A DNA stretch of 13,623 nt from Bacteroidales bacterium UBA1253. GTDB lineage: Bacteria > Bacteroidota > Bacteroidia > Bacteroidales > Paludibacteraceae. The stretch is from the NCBI GenBank assembly GCA_002308815.1, contig DBVX01000077.1, positions 5,988 through 19,610 on the forward strand, read 5' to 3'. Position numbers and translations under genes: made by a program. The notes beneath the pieces are model-generated. The model was not told the origin of the DNA. It did no database searches and saw only the letters and a program-made list of their open reading frames with translations. The first letter of the stretch is position 1; the number at the start of each line of letters is the position of its first letter. Shown here piece after piece: positions 6,985 to 13,623 of this stretch.

Positions 6985-9078
6985 TTAATAAAGATTGTAC
7001 GTGGTCTTGAGGACTTTGAACTCCGTACGGCGGTTAATCTGGTTGCACACCTCCTGCTGTTCTTTCGGTAGCGACGAGACAAATATCTCATCCAAAACCT
7101 GCCCTTCGGGGATGAACGAATACTCTCTGTGCATCGCCTCGGTGGCGACTACGGGCATGTTCTTGCCATAACCGACGGGGGTCAGCCGAGCCGCCTCTAT
7201 CCCGTTGCTGATAAGGAAATCCACACAAGCCTGCGCGCGTTTCTCGCTGAGGGTCAGGTTGGTAACCGAGTCGCCCACCATATCGGTATGCGCGCTCAAT
7301 TCGATGGTGATGTTCGGGTTGTCCCGAAGCAGTCTGACCAGTCCCATCAGTTCCTGCGAAGATGCCTCCGTTAGTTCCCACTTGCCGAACTCATAGAACA
7401 CATTGTTCATCTTGACCGGTTTGGAAACGGATGCCAGCAAGAAATCCTGCTTGTAAGTCCGGCTGTCGCTGATGCCGGTGGTGACAACCTCCTCTTTCCG
7501 GTTGAGGTATCCCCGCGAGGTGGCGAGCATCACATATTTGGCATTAGGTTGCAACTTCATTCGGTAGGTGCCATCACGCCGTACGGGCACTTTCTGGTTC
7601 GTTCCGTCCGTACCCACCAACCGCAGCACGCCGTCCGACATCGGCTCGCCCTGCTCGTCACGCAACACACCCTCAACCGTCAGAACGATTTCGGGCAGAA
7701 CGAAGTGGAAGATGCGGTCGTTTTTACTCTTTTGTTCGCGGTTGGACGAGAAAAAGCCGTTTTCCGTATTCCCCTCAAACGTGATGCCAAAATCATCCTC
7801 TTTGCTATTGAATGGCACGCCCATATTAAGGAGCGTATAAACAGGCATGTGGGTTGCACCGTAGGTAGTATCGCGTCCTACCGGTTTAGCCTTAAAAATG
7901 TCTAATCCGCCGTAGCCAGGATGACCTTTGGAGGAGAAATAAAGCGTTCCATCGCGGCGAACGGATGGGAATAACTCATCATCCGACGTGTTGATCTGCG
8001 GACCGAGGTTCTGCACATCCGTCCACGTGGTGTTCTCACCCACAGCGCGGTAGATATCCTTACCACCGTAACCTCCGGGGGCATCACTGACGAAATAGAG
8101 TGTGTCGCCGTTGGCACTGATCGCGGGATGTCCCACAGATATGCTGCTGTCTTGAAACAGTTTGACCTGCTGGGGTTCGCCCCACTCTCCTCCCGTGCGG
8201 ACGGAAAGATAAATCTGCGTTCCCAAGTCCTGTCCGTTGACAGGTTGCGAGGCGGTAAAGTACATCATCGTGCCGTCTGCCGTGAACGAGCATACACCTG
8301 CCTCCAGCGTGCCGGCTTTCTCCGCCGTCTGTGTGGAGTCAGACTGCTGATTCTCCTCCGCACCGACCTCTTCGCCACCCGCTCCGAACAGCCCCTCGGC
8401 GGGACTGATGTCCGTCCATTTGCCGTTGGCATCCTTGCGCGCGGAGAAGAGGTTGAATGTCTTCTTGCCGGTCACGGGACTGGGACGGACAGTGGTCTTT
8501 TTCTTGGAGAGTGGGCGGTTGGTGGTGAACATCAGTGCGTCCCCGTCCTCACCGATAAAGACCGGTGCCAGATTGCTCGTGTTCTTGCGGTTGAATTCCT
8601 TGGCGGGGATGACTTTGTGTCTTGTAGGCGACTGTTTCCACGTGTTCACCTGCTCGCAGGCGTACTTGCCCGCCTGCGCCACATACGAACCAGGCGCGTT
8701 CTGCAGGTAGATGGCGTAGTTCTTCGCCGCGTCCGTGTATTTGCCCGCGTACTGCTGACATTGGGCAAGTCGCAAATAGACAGTAGAATCCTGATATTTG
8801 AGTTTGACGGCGTTCTTGTAGCAGGTGATGGCTGACGCGCTGTTCAGCACACGGTAGCACTCGCCCTGCCGGAACGCGATACCGGCTTTCTGCGCCTTGT
8901 CCTTCTTGCTGTCCAACTTCGGATAAATCTGCTTGTACTGCTTCGCCGCCTCGTAGTATTCGCCAATGGCGTAGTGGCGATCCGCCTTGCGGATGCGCGA
9001 CTGCAGACTGCACGAGGTTATGCCGCCCATAAGGACGGCACAACCTATGCATAGTACGATATGCTTAATCCAGTTCAT
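6985..9078 (-). CDS. porE: PorE-like OmpA-family lipoprotein of type IX secretion
   Basis: Predicted outer-membrane lipoprotein that anchors the type IX secretion machinery to peptidoglycan, by analogy with Porphyromonas gingivalis PorE. The 697-aa product starts MNWIKHIVLC with a lipobox ending at Cys23 (GITSC). Then come TPR-like helices (about 30-140), a PD40/WD40-type propeller (about 165-450, with repeats such as DGDALMFTTNR, NGDTLYFVSDAPGGYGGKDI and DGTLYFSSKGHPGYGGLDIF), a carboxypeptidase-regulatory-like fold (about 463-550), and an OmpA C-terminal domain (about 557-690; HTDMVGD, NLTLSEKRA, NRRTEF). This four-part order is the PorE architecture. An acidic insert (GGEEVGAEENQQSDS) interrupts the propeller near 230-258. 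A TTG at 9111 is in frame, but the ATG at 9078-9076 gives a proper signal peptide. It overlaps the upstream DUF1015 gene by 14 bp. Paralogues with the same domains exist, so the name is likely but not certain. Confidence 0.78.
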   Translation of the reverse strand: MNWIKHIVLCIGCAVLMGGITSCSLQSRIRKADRHYAIGEYYEAAKQYKQIYPKLDSKKDKAQKAGIAFRQGECYRVLNSASAITCYKNAVKLKYQDSTVYLRLAQCQQYAGKYTDAAKNYAIYLQNAPGSYVAQAGKYACEQVNTWKQSPTRHKVIPAKEFNRKNTSNLAPVFIGEDGDALMFTTNRPLSKKKTTVRPSPVTGKKTFNLFSARKDANGKWTDISPAEGLFGAGGEEVGAEENQQSDSTQTAEKAGTLEAGVCSFTADGTMMYFTASQPVNGQDLGTQIYLSVRTGGEWGEPQQVKLFQDSSISVGHPAISANGDTLYFVSDAPGGYGGKDIYRAVGENTTWTDVQNLGPQINTSDDELFPSVRRDGTLYFSSKGHPGYGGLDIFKAKPVGRDTTYGATHMPVYTLLNMGVPFNSKEDDFGITFEGNTENGFFSSNREQKSKNDRIFHFVLPEIVLTVEGVLRDEQGEPMSDGVLRLVGTDGTNQKVPVRRDGTYRMKLQPNAKYVMLATSRGYLNRKEEVVTTGISDSRTYKQDFLLASVSKPVKMNNVFYEFGKWELTEASSQELMGLVRLLRDNPNITIELSAHTDMVGDSVTNLTLSEKRAQACVDFLISNGIEAARLTPVGYGKNMPVVATEAMHREYSFIPEGQVLDEIFVSSLPKEQQEVCNQINRRTEFKVLKTTYNLY

Positions 9079-10309
9079 GAATGACCAGACCGCTGCGCAG
9101 TTTGGGTTCAAACCATGTGGTCTTGGGAGGCATAATGTTGCCCGTGTCGGCGATGTCTATGATCTGCTGCATCGTAACGGGATAGAGAGCGAGTGCCACT
9201 TTCATCTCGCCTGAATCCACACGGCGTTTGAGTTCGCCCAGACCGCGAATACCGCCCACGAAGTCAATGCGCTTGTCGCTGCGCAGATCCTTGATGCCCA
9301 GTATCTTGTCGAGGATGAGGTTCGATGAGATGGTAACGTCCAATACGCCGATGGGGTCCTGATCGTTGTAACGTCCAGCCTTGGCGGTCAGGCTGTACCA
9401 GTTGCCGCCGAGGTACAGTGAGAAGTTGTGCAGGCGGTCGGGTTTGTAGATGTCCGCGCCTTTCTTCTCCACCGTGAAGTCTTCTTCCAGAGCCTTGAGG
9501 AACTGCTCCTCGGTCAAGCCGTTAAGGTCTTTGACCACGCGGTTGTAGTCAATGATATTGAGCTGGTTGTCAGGGAAGCAGACGGCAAGGAAATAGTTGT
9601 ATTCCTCGTTGCCCGTATGGTTGGGGTTCTGCTGCTTGCGCTCGTTGCCCACGAGTGCGGCGGCGGCGCTGCGATGGTGACCATCGGCGATGTACATGGC
9701 GGGAATCTGCGCCACCAGTTCTGTGATGCGTTGGATGTCCTTGTCGTCATCAATCACCCAGAACTTGTGTCCGAAGCCGTCAATCTGCGCAACAAAATCG
9801 TATTCAGGTGTCTTGGCGGTGTATTTGGCGATGATTTGATCAAGTTCGTCAACGTGTTTGTAGGCGAAGAACACGGGTTCGATGTTGGCGTTGTTCACGC
9901 GCACGTGTTTCATGCGGTCTTCTTCCTTGTCGCGGCGGGTCAGTTCGTGTTTCTTGATGCGTCCGGCCATGTAGTCTTCAAAGTTGGCGGCTACCACCAG
10001 ACCGTACTGTGTGCGGTCGCCCATCGTCTGCGCATACACGTAATAGCACTCCTTCTGATCCTGCACGAGCCAGCCGTTCTTTTTGAACAGGTCGAAATGT
10101 TCGCGTGCGGACTGATACACTTTCGGGTCATGTTCGTCGGTACCGGGTTCGAAGTTGATTTCCGGCTTGATGATGTGATACAGCGACTTCTCGTTACCCT
10201 CGGCTTCCTTGCGGGCCTCTTCTGAATTCAACACATCGTAAGGACGACTGTTCACTTGCAGCACATACTGCTTCGGCGGACGAACACCGCGAAAAGGTTT
10301 GATTTTCAT
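9065..10309 (-). CDS. DUF1015 family protein (possible free serine kinase)
   Basis: Full-length member (414 aa) of the conserved DUF1015 family (PF06245). Recognisable features are the N-terminal KIKPFRGVRPPKQYVLQVNSRPYDVLN, the LTRRDKEEDR segment (about 123-132), YIADGHHRSAAAA (206-218), and the C-terminal signature IMPPKTTWFEPKLRSG (about 391-406). No signal peptide or membrane span is visible, so it should be cytoplasmic. From memory, some DUF1015 proteins have been reported as ATP-dependent kinases acting on free L-serine, and in many Bacteroidales the gene sits beside serine biosynthesis genes. Here it instead lies 33 bp after bactofilin and overlaps porE by 14 bp, so context does not confirm that role. 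Family assignment is firm; function is tentative. Confidence 0.9.
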   Translation of the reverse strand: MKIKPFRGVRPPKQYVLQVNSRPYDVLNSEEARKEAEGNEKSLYHIIKPEINFEPGTDEHDPKVYQSAREHFDLFKKNGWLVQDQKECYYVYAQTMGDRTQYGLVVAANFEDYMAGRIKKHELTRRDKEEDRMKHVRVNNANIEPVFFAYKHVDELDQIIAKYTAKTPEYDFVAQIDGFGHKFWVIDDDKDIQRITELVAQIPAMYIADGHHRSAAAALVGNERKQQNPNHTGNEEYNYFLAVCFPDNQLNIIDYNRVVKDLNGLTEEQFLKALEEDFTVEKKGADIYKPDRLHNFSLYLGGNWYSLTAKAGRYNDQDPIGVLDVTISSNLILDKILGIKDLRSDKRIDFVGGIRGLGELKRRVDSGEMKVALALYPVTMQQIIDIADTGNIMPPKTTWFEPKLRSGLVIHELD

Positions 10310-10342
10310 AGCGAAAATGGTTTAGAATATTTTTGGTTGTTA

Positions 10343-10702
10343 TTATTTTGGCTTGTCTGCCTGTTTGCCCATCGCACACGTGCCGTTGAATTGCGCGTTG
10401 GGCTCGACAATCAGTGTCTGCGTGTGCACATCGCCTTTCATACGGCTGGTCGCACGAAGAGCAAGGGTCTGTTGGACATTGACCTTGCCTTCTACCAGCC
10501 CCATTATCTCGGCGTTCTGGCAGTCGATGGTACCGTTCAGGTGACCTTTCTCACCGATTACCACTTTGCCGCTGCACTGCAGGTCACCTTCCACGTGACC
10601 GTCTATACGGATATCCGAATCGGCTATGATAGTGCCGATTATCTTGCTGCCGGACGTCAATGCATTATAAAGCGTCCCGGCCTGTTGTTGTGTCGTTGCC
10701 AT
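10343..10702 (-). CDS. Bactofilin (polymer-forming cytoskeletal protein)
   Basis: Small cytoskeletal protein that polymerises into filaments without nucleotide and usually organises cell-wall enzymes or polar structures. The product is 119 aa. The central region (about 17-108) shows the alternating Gly/hydrophobic beta-helix pattern of bactofilins: GSKIIGTIIADSDIRIDGHV, GDLQCSGKVVIGEKGHLNGTI, VEGKVNVQQTLALRATSRMKGDV. Short polar tails flank it. The open frame extends 23 codons upstream of the ATG at 10702-10700, but that stretch is not bactofilin-like and overlaps the promoter at 10729-10760, so the ATG is the start. No peptidase gene lies next to it, unlike many bactofilin loci. It is first in the transcription unit with DUF1015 and porE downstream. 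Confidence 0.9.
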   Translation of the reverse strand: MATTQQQAGTLYNALTSGSKIIGTIIADSDIRIDGHVEGDLQCSGKVVIGEKGHLNGTIDCQNAEIMGLVEGKVNVQQTLALRATSRMKGDVHTQTLIVEPNAQFNGTCAMGKQADKPK

Positions 10703-10728
10703 AGAGAAATATGATTTGGAAAAGCGCA

Positions 10729-10760
10729 CAAAGATACGGCATAATACCGTATCGTACAAA
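10729..10760 (-). promoter_or_regulatory. Bacteroides-type promoter for bactofilin operon
   Basis: On the minus strand, TTTG (10760-10757) is followed after exactly 20 bp by TATCTTTG (10736-10729). This fits the Bacteroides primary sigma consensus of TTTG near -33 and TAnnTTTG near -7. Transcription would start around 10722, giving a leader of about 20 nt before the ATG at 10702. The next plausible upstream gene ends at 10839, so a promoter is expected here. Confidence 0.75.
10733..10753. promoter_or_regulatory. Inverted repeat, possible operator in bactofilin promoter
   Basis: A perfect 7-bp inverted repeat, GATACGG (10733-10739) and CCGTATC (10747-10753), is separated by 7 bp. It fills most of the promoter spacer and overlaps the -7 box, the usual place for a repressor dimer site. 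The centre-to-centre distance of 14 bp is longer than one helical turn but workable. No regulator gene is next to it. Chance cannot be excluded. Confidence 0.45.
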
Positions 10761-10783
10761 AAAAATCGCATTTTTTCGCAATT
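10758..10783 (-). terminator. Weak candidate terminator after the DUF4625 gene
   Basis: On the minus strand, AATTGC (10783-10778) can pair with GCGATT (10769-10764), with one G-U pair and an 8-nt A-rich loop, and an 8-base T-run (10765-10758) follows directly. The stem is short and AT-rich, so it may be weak. It lies 56 bp past the stop of the DUF4625 gene. Its T-run ends in the -33 TTTG of the bactofilin promoter. Confidence 0.35.
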
Positions 10784-10838
10784 AAGGGGAATTATGTGGG
10801 GAAAACTGCTCTATACGGTTGCACCAAGCCTGTTCGTA

Positions 10839-11321
10839 CTATCGGGTCAGAATCTTCAAATCCTGCGCGATGTACGCCTCATTGCCCGCGGCATCGGTGC
10901 AATAGACAAGCAAGTGGTAGTTGCCCGGTGTGGCATCCTCCGGGATGTCAATATCAATATCACGGAAACACTCGCGTCCTGTCAGCGGGTCATTCTGCGA
11001 GGCGGAGGTCAGCGTGATTTCAAAACCTGTTGCCTGCGGCGTCAGAACTACCGCCGGTAGCCTGCGTTCCGGCTGTCTTGCGGGCGCATGTGAGTGTCCG
11101 TTGAAATTGGGATGGATGTTGATTTTGTACGCGCTGAGTGCCACATCATCGGTGAATGTTACCTGAATGCACAGCACCTCACCCGCTTCCACAACCGCAT
11201 CATTGACAGGCGAGGAAAGGACAATAGTCGGTGCGGCAGTGTCCGCGTGTTCGCACGAAACCAGTCCGGAAAGCAGCAACGGGTACAAAGCGATATGTGA
11301 AAAAAAACGATTGGTTTTCAT
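10839..11321 (-). CDS. DUF4625-type lipoprotein
   Basis: A 160-aa predicted lipoprotein. The N-terminus MKTNRFFSHIALYPLLLSGLVSC is a type II signal peptide with a lipobox ending at Cys23. The rest resembles the DUF4625 domain seen in Bacteroidales surface lipoproteins: PTIVLSSPVNDAVVEAGE, FTDDVALSAYKINIHPNFNGHSH, and a closing strand pair GNYHLLVYCTDAAGNEAYIAQDLKI. The pattern suggests an Ig-like beta sandwich. No catalytic motif is visible, and the biological role is unknown. The residue after Cys23 is Glu, not a clear surface-export signal. It appears to be transcribed alone, with 144 bp upstream and 136 bp downstream. The domain assignment is from memory. Confidence 0.8.
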   Translation of the reverse strand: MKTNRFFSHIALYPLLLSGLVSCEHADTAAPTIVLSSPVNDAVVEAGEVLCIQVTFTDDVALSAYKINIHPNFNGHSHAPARQPERRLPAVVLTPQATGFEITLTSASQNDPLTGRECFRDIDIDIPEDATPGNYHLLVYCTDAAGNEAYIAQDLKILTR

Positions 11322-11387
11322 TATATTGTTTTTAACAGGTAGTATATAGAATCATTTTGAAGCGTCACGCGGGTTGTAGGAGTAATG

Positions 11388-11395
11388 CAAATATA
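11388..11395 (-). promoter_or_regulatory. Candidate -7 box upstream of DUF4625 lipoprotein
   Basis: TATATTTG on the minus strand (11395-11388) matches TAnnTTTG and lies 66 bp before the ATG at 11321. No TTTG sits at the right distance upstream, so only half of the consensus is present. The long AT-rich leader is typical of Bacteroidales lipoprotein genes. The rest of the 11322-11465 gap shows nothing else I can support. Confidence 0.4.
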
Positions 11396-11465
11396 TCACA
11401 TTTTCGATACGCTTCTCTATATCGTTGGTCTGCCGACTGCGGACATGGTCAAAAGTCTGTCAATG

Positions 11466-12650
11466 TTACAGTATCAAATTTTTGTATGATGTCTCAAATG
11501 TATTGACCCGCTGACGGTCATACGGGCGGGAATGGCGGATGTAGTTCTCCGAGAATCCATACATCACCCCGTGGTCGTTCTTTCCCTCCCACAGGACAGT
11601 CTGCGGCATACCCTCACAAGCGGCATAGAAAGCCTTCAGTTTGTCATTGCTGACCCGATGCAGAACCTGACTGCGGCGATGACGTTCCTTAATCGGCACA
11701 ACTGGCAGATCCATCGTCAGCATACGCGTACCCTCGCGCTCCGAATAAGTGAAGACGTGCAACTGACTGACCGGCAATGACTCAACGAACTGAAGATAAG
11801 CTTCCCACCGTTCCTCCGTCTCGCCTCGGACACCCACCATACAGTCCACGCCGATGAACGCATGGGGCAGCACCTCACGGATACAGTCCACCCGCCCACG
11901 GAAAAGGGACGTATCGTAATGGCGGTTCATAATGCGCAGCACCTCGTCCGAACCGGACTGCAAAGGAATATGAAAATGAGGAGCGATATGTGCCGACTGT
12001 GCCACCAAATCAATAATCTCTTCGGATAGCAGGTTAGGCTCCACGCTGCCGATGCGCACACGATAGGGCGCGTCGATGGGAAGCGCGTCCAAAGCCCGGA
12101 GCAAGTCAATGAAGGTCTCGCCGGTGCTGCGTCCGAAATCGCCGATATTGACACCGGTCAGGACAATCTCTTTTGCGCCGTCGGCGAGCGCTTTGGTTGC
12201 TTGTTCGCACACAAAATCAATGGAAGGATTGCGGCTTCTGCCACGAGCGTAAGGAATGGCGCAATAGGTGCAGAAATAGTTGCATCCATCCTGCACTTTC
12301 AGGAAACAACGTGTGCGGTCGTCTTTGGAGTATGCGGGCAGGAAGATATCCTCACGTTTTGTTACAACGCGGTTTACCTCGACCATATCGGCAATCTCCT
12401 TCGGATGCAGCCGTGCGTAGCAACCCGTCACCACAACGCGCGCGCCGGGGTTCTCACGCCTGACGCGGTGGATGGCCTGCCGGTCTTTCTGGTCGGCGGT
12501 GTCGGTTACGGTGCAAGTGTTCACTATCACCAGATCCGCCGCCTCACCTTGTTTGGCACGCTCGTGACCGCGCCGGATGAGTTCATTCATCAGCGCGCTC
12601 GACTCAGCAAAATTCAGTTTGCAGCCTAATGTGACGATACGAACTTTCAA
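11466..12650 (-). CDS. mtaB: tRNA threonylcarbamoyladenosine methylthiotransferase MtaB
   Basis: Radical-SAM enzyme that adds a methylthio group to C2 of t6A37 in tRNAs reading ANN codons. The product is 394 aa, slightly short for the family. The N-terminal methylthiotransferase domain has its three cluster cysteines, Cys10 (TLGCKLN), Cys46 (NTCTVTDTADQK) and Cys77 (TGCYA). The radical-SAM cluster motif CxxxCxxC is Cys123, Cys127 and Cys130 (DGCNYFCTYCAIPYARGR). LTGVNIGDFG, HFHIPLQSGSDEVLRIMNRHY and a C-terminal TRAM-like region (MYGFSENYIR) follow. TDTADQK and GVNIGDFG fit MtaB better than MiaB or RimO. The start is TTG at 12650-12648: an in-frame TGA lies two codons upstream and no ATG precedes the conserved [10 protein letters not shown]. 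It overlaps the upstream stop by 4 nt, suggesting coupled translation. Confidence 0.95.
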   Translation of the reverse strand: MKVRIVTLGCKLNFAESSALMNELIRRGHERAKQGEAADLVIVNTCTVTDTADQKDRQAIHRVRRENPGARVVVTGCYARLHPKEIADMVEVNRVVTKREDIFLPAYSKDDRTRCFLKVQDGCNYFCTYCAIPYARGRSRNPSIDFVCEQATKALADGAKEIVLTGVNIGDFGRSTGETFIDLLRALDALPIDAPYRVRIGSVEPNLLSEEIIDLVAQSAHIAPHFHIPLQSGSDEVLRIMNRHYDTSLFRGRVDCIREVLPHAFIGVDCMVGVRGETEERWEAYLQFVESLPVSQLHVFTYSEREGTRMLTMDLPVVPIKERHRRSQVLHRVSNDKLKAFYAACEGMPQTVLWEGKNDHGVMYGFSENYIRHSRPYDRQRVNTFETSYKNLIL

Positions 12651-13339
12651 CTTTCAGTTATTCCAAACAGCGTTTCAAACTCTTGGGGAGCGGGGGCTGT
12701 GATGGTCAACGGTTCCTTGCGGACGGGATGAATCAGGGTTATTGAGCGTGCATGGAGCGATATGCCGCCGTCCGGATTGCTCCGCTTCGCGCCGTACTTC
12801 AGGTCGCCCTTGATAGGACATCCAATCGCCGCCAGTTGGCAGCGGATCTGATGATGCCGCCCCGTTTCCAAGCGAATCTCCAAAAGGTGATAACGGTCAC
12901 TATGTGCAATCACACGGTAATGCAGCACCGACTCCTGCGCTTTCTGATGCTCCGGCAGCCTTGTTCCGGGCGACATCACAAACGACTTGTTCATCTTCTC
13001 GTTGCGCACCAACAGGTGACGGAGCGTGCCTTCCGACTCGGAAGGGCATTGCGCCGTGACTGCCCAATACACCTTCCGCATATCCGTATGCCCCTTGAAC
13101 ATCTCGCACAGCCTTGCCAGAGCCTTGCTCGTGCGAGCGAATAGCACCACACCGCTGGTCGGACGGTCAATACGGTGGGGTACACCGAGAAAGACTTCTC
13201 CCTGCTTATTGTACTTGTTCTTGATATATGTTTTCAGATCGTCAATGAGCGTCTTGTCGCCTGTCTTATCGCCCTGCACAAGTTCGCCGCAAGACTTGTT
13301 GACAGCTATCAGGTGGTTGTCCTCGTAAAGAATGGTCAT
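12647..13339 (-). CDS. RluA-family RNA pseudouridine synthase
   Basis: Isomerises uridine to pseudouridine in rRNA or tRNA. The product is 230 aa, starts at ATG, and matches the RluA family core without an S4 domain. Landmarks are [19 protein letters not shown] at the N-terminus, the catalytic loop [20 protein letters not shown] with Asp58, [38 protein letters not shown], and [13 protein letters not shown]. The exact target base cannot be assigned, because RluA, RluC and RluD types are not separable by eye here. Its ATG overlaps the cysE stop as ATGA (13339-13336), and its TGA overlaps the mtaB start as TTGA (12650-12647), so three genes form a coupled unit linking sulfur amino-acid synthesis with RNA modification. 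Confidence 0.94.
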   Translation of the reverse strand: MTILYEDNHLIAVNKSCGELVQGDKTGDKTLIDDLKTYIKNKYNKQGEVFLGVPHRIDRPTSGVVLFARTSKALARLCEMFKGHTDMRKVYWAVTAQCPSESEGTLRHLLVRNEKMNKSFVMSPGTRLPEHQKAQESVLHYRVIAHSDRYHLLEIRLETGRHHQIRCQLAAIGCPIKGDLKYGAKRSNPDGGISLHARSITLIHPVRKEPLTITAPAPQEFETLFGITES

Positions 13340-13623
13340 TGCTGCACTGTGTTATTGACAATCACGCGGGAATGCGGAGGAACCGAATGGGTCAGCCACT
13401 GGTTGCCGCCTATCACGGAGTGGTGTCCGATAGTGATGCGTCCGAGCAGGGTGGCGTTGGAATAGACTGTCACGTAATCCTCCAGAATAGGGTGACGCGG
13501 CTGGTTGATCATATTGCCGTGCTCGTCTGTCTGGAAATTTTTAGCTCCTAACGTAACTCCTTGATAGAGTGTAACATGATTACCAATAATGCAGGTCTCG
13601 CCGATGACCACGCCCGTGCCATG
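13336..13623 (-). CDS. cysE: Serine O-acetyltransferase, C-terminal part
   Basis: Transfers acetyl from acetyl-CoA to L-serine, the first step of cysteine synthesis. Only the last 95 residues are in the window, and the frame is open to the right edge. The visible part is the left-handed beta-helix domain built of hexapeptide repeats: [21 protein letters not shown], then [51 protein letters not shown]. The first residue, His of HGTG, corresponds to the catalytic His of E. coli CysE (DHATG). The loop after VTLGAKNF is longer than in E. coli, a form common in Bacteroidota. The tail after VPPHS is short. A GTG inside the helix (13611) could be mistaken for a start but is an internal Val. Other hexapeptide acetyltransferases are less likely given the [10 protein letters not shown] and RHP motifs. 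Confidence 0.93.
   Translation of the reverse strand, partial: HGTGVVIGETCIIGNHVTLYQGVTLGAKNFQTDEHGNMINQPRHPILEDYVTVYSNATLLGRITIGHHSVIGGNQWLTHSVPPHSRVIVNNTVQQ

Noticed and set aside
9079..9111. Upstream TTG start for porE
   Set aside because: It would add 11 residues ahead of a good lipoprotein signal peptide and lengthen the overlap with DUF1015; the ATG at 9078 fits better.
10703..10771. Extended bactofilin N-terminus
   Set aside because: The extra 23 codons contain the promoter boxes and are not bactofilin-like.
11420..11455. Hairpin after mtaB (GTCTGC / GCGGAC) as terminator
   Set aside because: The stem has a mismatch and no T-run follows, so it is not supported.

Overview
The window is about 13.6 kb of a chromosome from the phylum Bacteroidota, most likely order Bacteroidales. 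The evidence is a Rho factor with a long disordered N-terminal insert, a PorE-like type IX secretion lipoprotein, a DUF4625 lipoprotein, and a promoter matching the Bacteroides-type consensus (TTTG, about 20 bp, TAnnTTTG). Every gene I can support is on the minus strand, so transcription runs from position 13623 towards position 1. Genes are tightly packed: only two gaps exceed 100 bp (10703-10838 and 11322-11465), and no gene-free stretch exceeds 300 bases.

In transcription order, the first block (13623-11466) is the C-terminal part of a serine acetyltransferase (cysE), an RluA-family pseudouridine synthase, and mtaB. These are joined by 4-nt stop/start overlaps, the second of which uses a TTG start. 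A single DUF4625-type lipoprotein gene follows (11321-10839). A good Bacteroides-type promoter at 10729-10760, with an inverted repeat in its spacer, then drives a bactofilin gene. Behind it come a DUF1015 gene and a porE-like gene that overlap by 14 bp.

Next is an AT-richer two-gene restriction-modification cassette (6972-4874). It holds an Eco47II/Sau96I-type endonuclease, predicted to cut GGNCC, followed 2 bp later by a C5-cytosine methyltransferase with an N-terminal helix-turn-helix domain. The cassette sits between porE and thyA with gaps of 12 and 11 bp and no mobility gene.

Downstream are the thymidylate genes thyA and folA, the membrane insertase yidC, and rho, which runs off the left edge. 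ThyA and DHFR work as a pair: ThyA oxidises methylene-tetrahydrofolate to dihydrofolate and DHFR reduces it again. This DHFR is odd: it starts at TTG, carries 11 copies of a 9-bp tandem repeat encoding an Asn/Pro/Ser/Thr-rich loop, and has Cys where the family has a near-invariant active-site Trp.

I did not find a wholly new system. The most interesting points are the seamlessly inserted GGNCC cassette with a possibly self-regulating methyltransferase, the scarcity of GGNCC sites across the window, the DHFR minisatellite and Trp-to-Cys change, and the operator-like palindrome in the bactofilin promoter.
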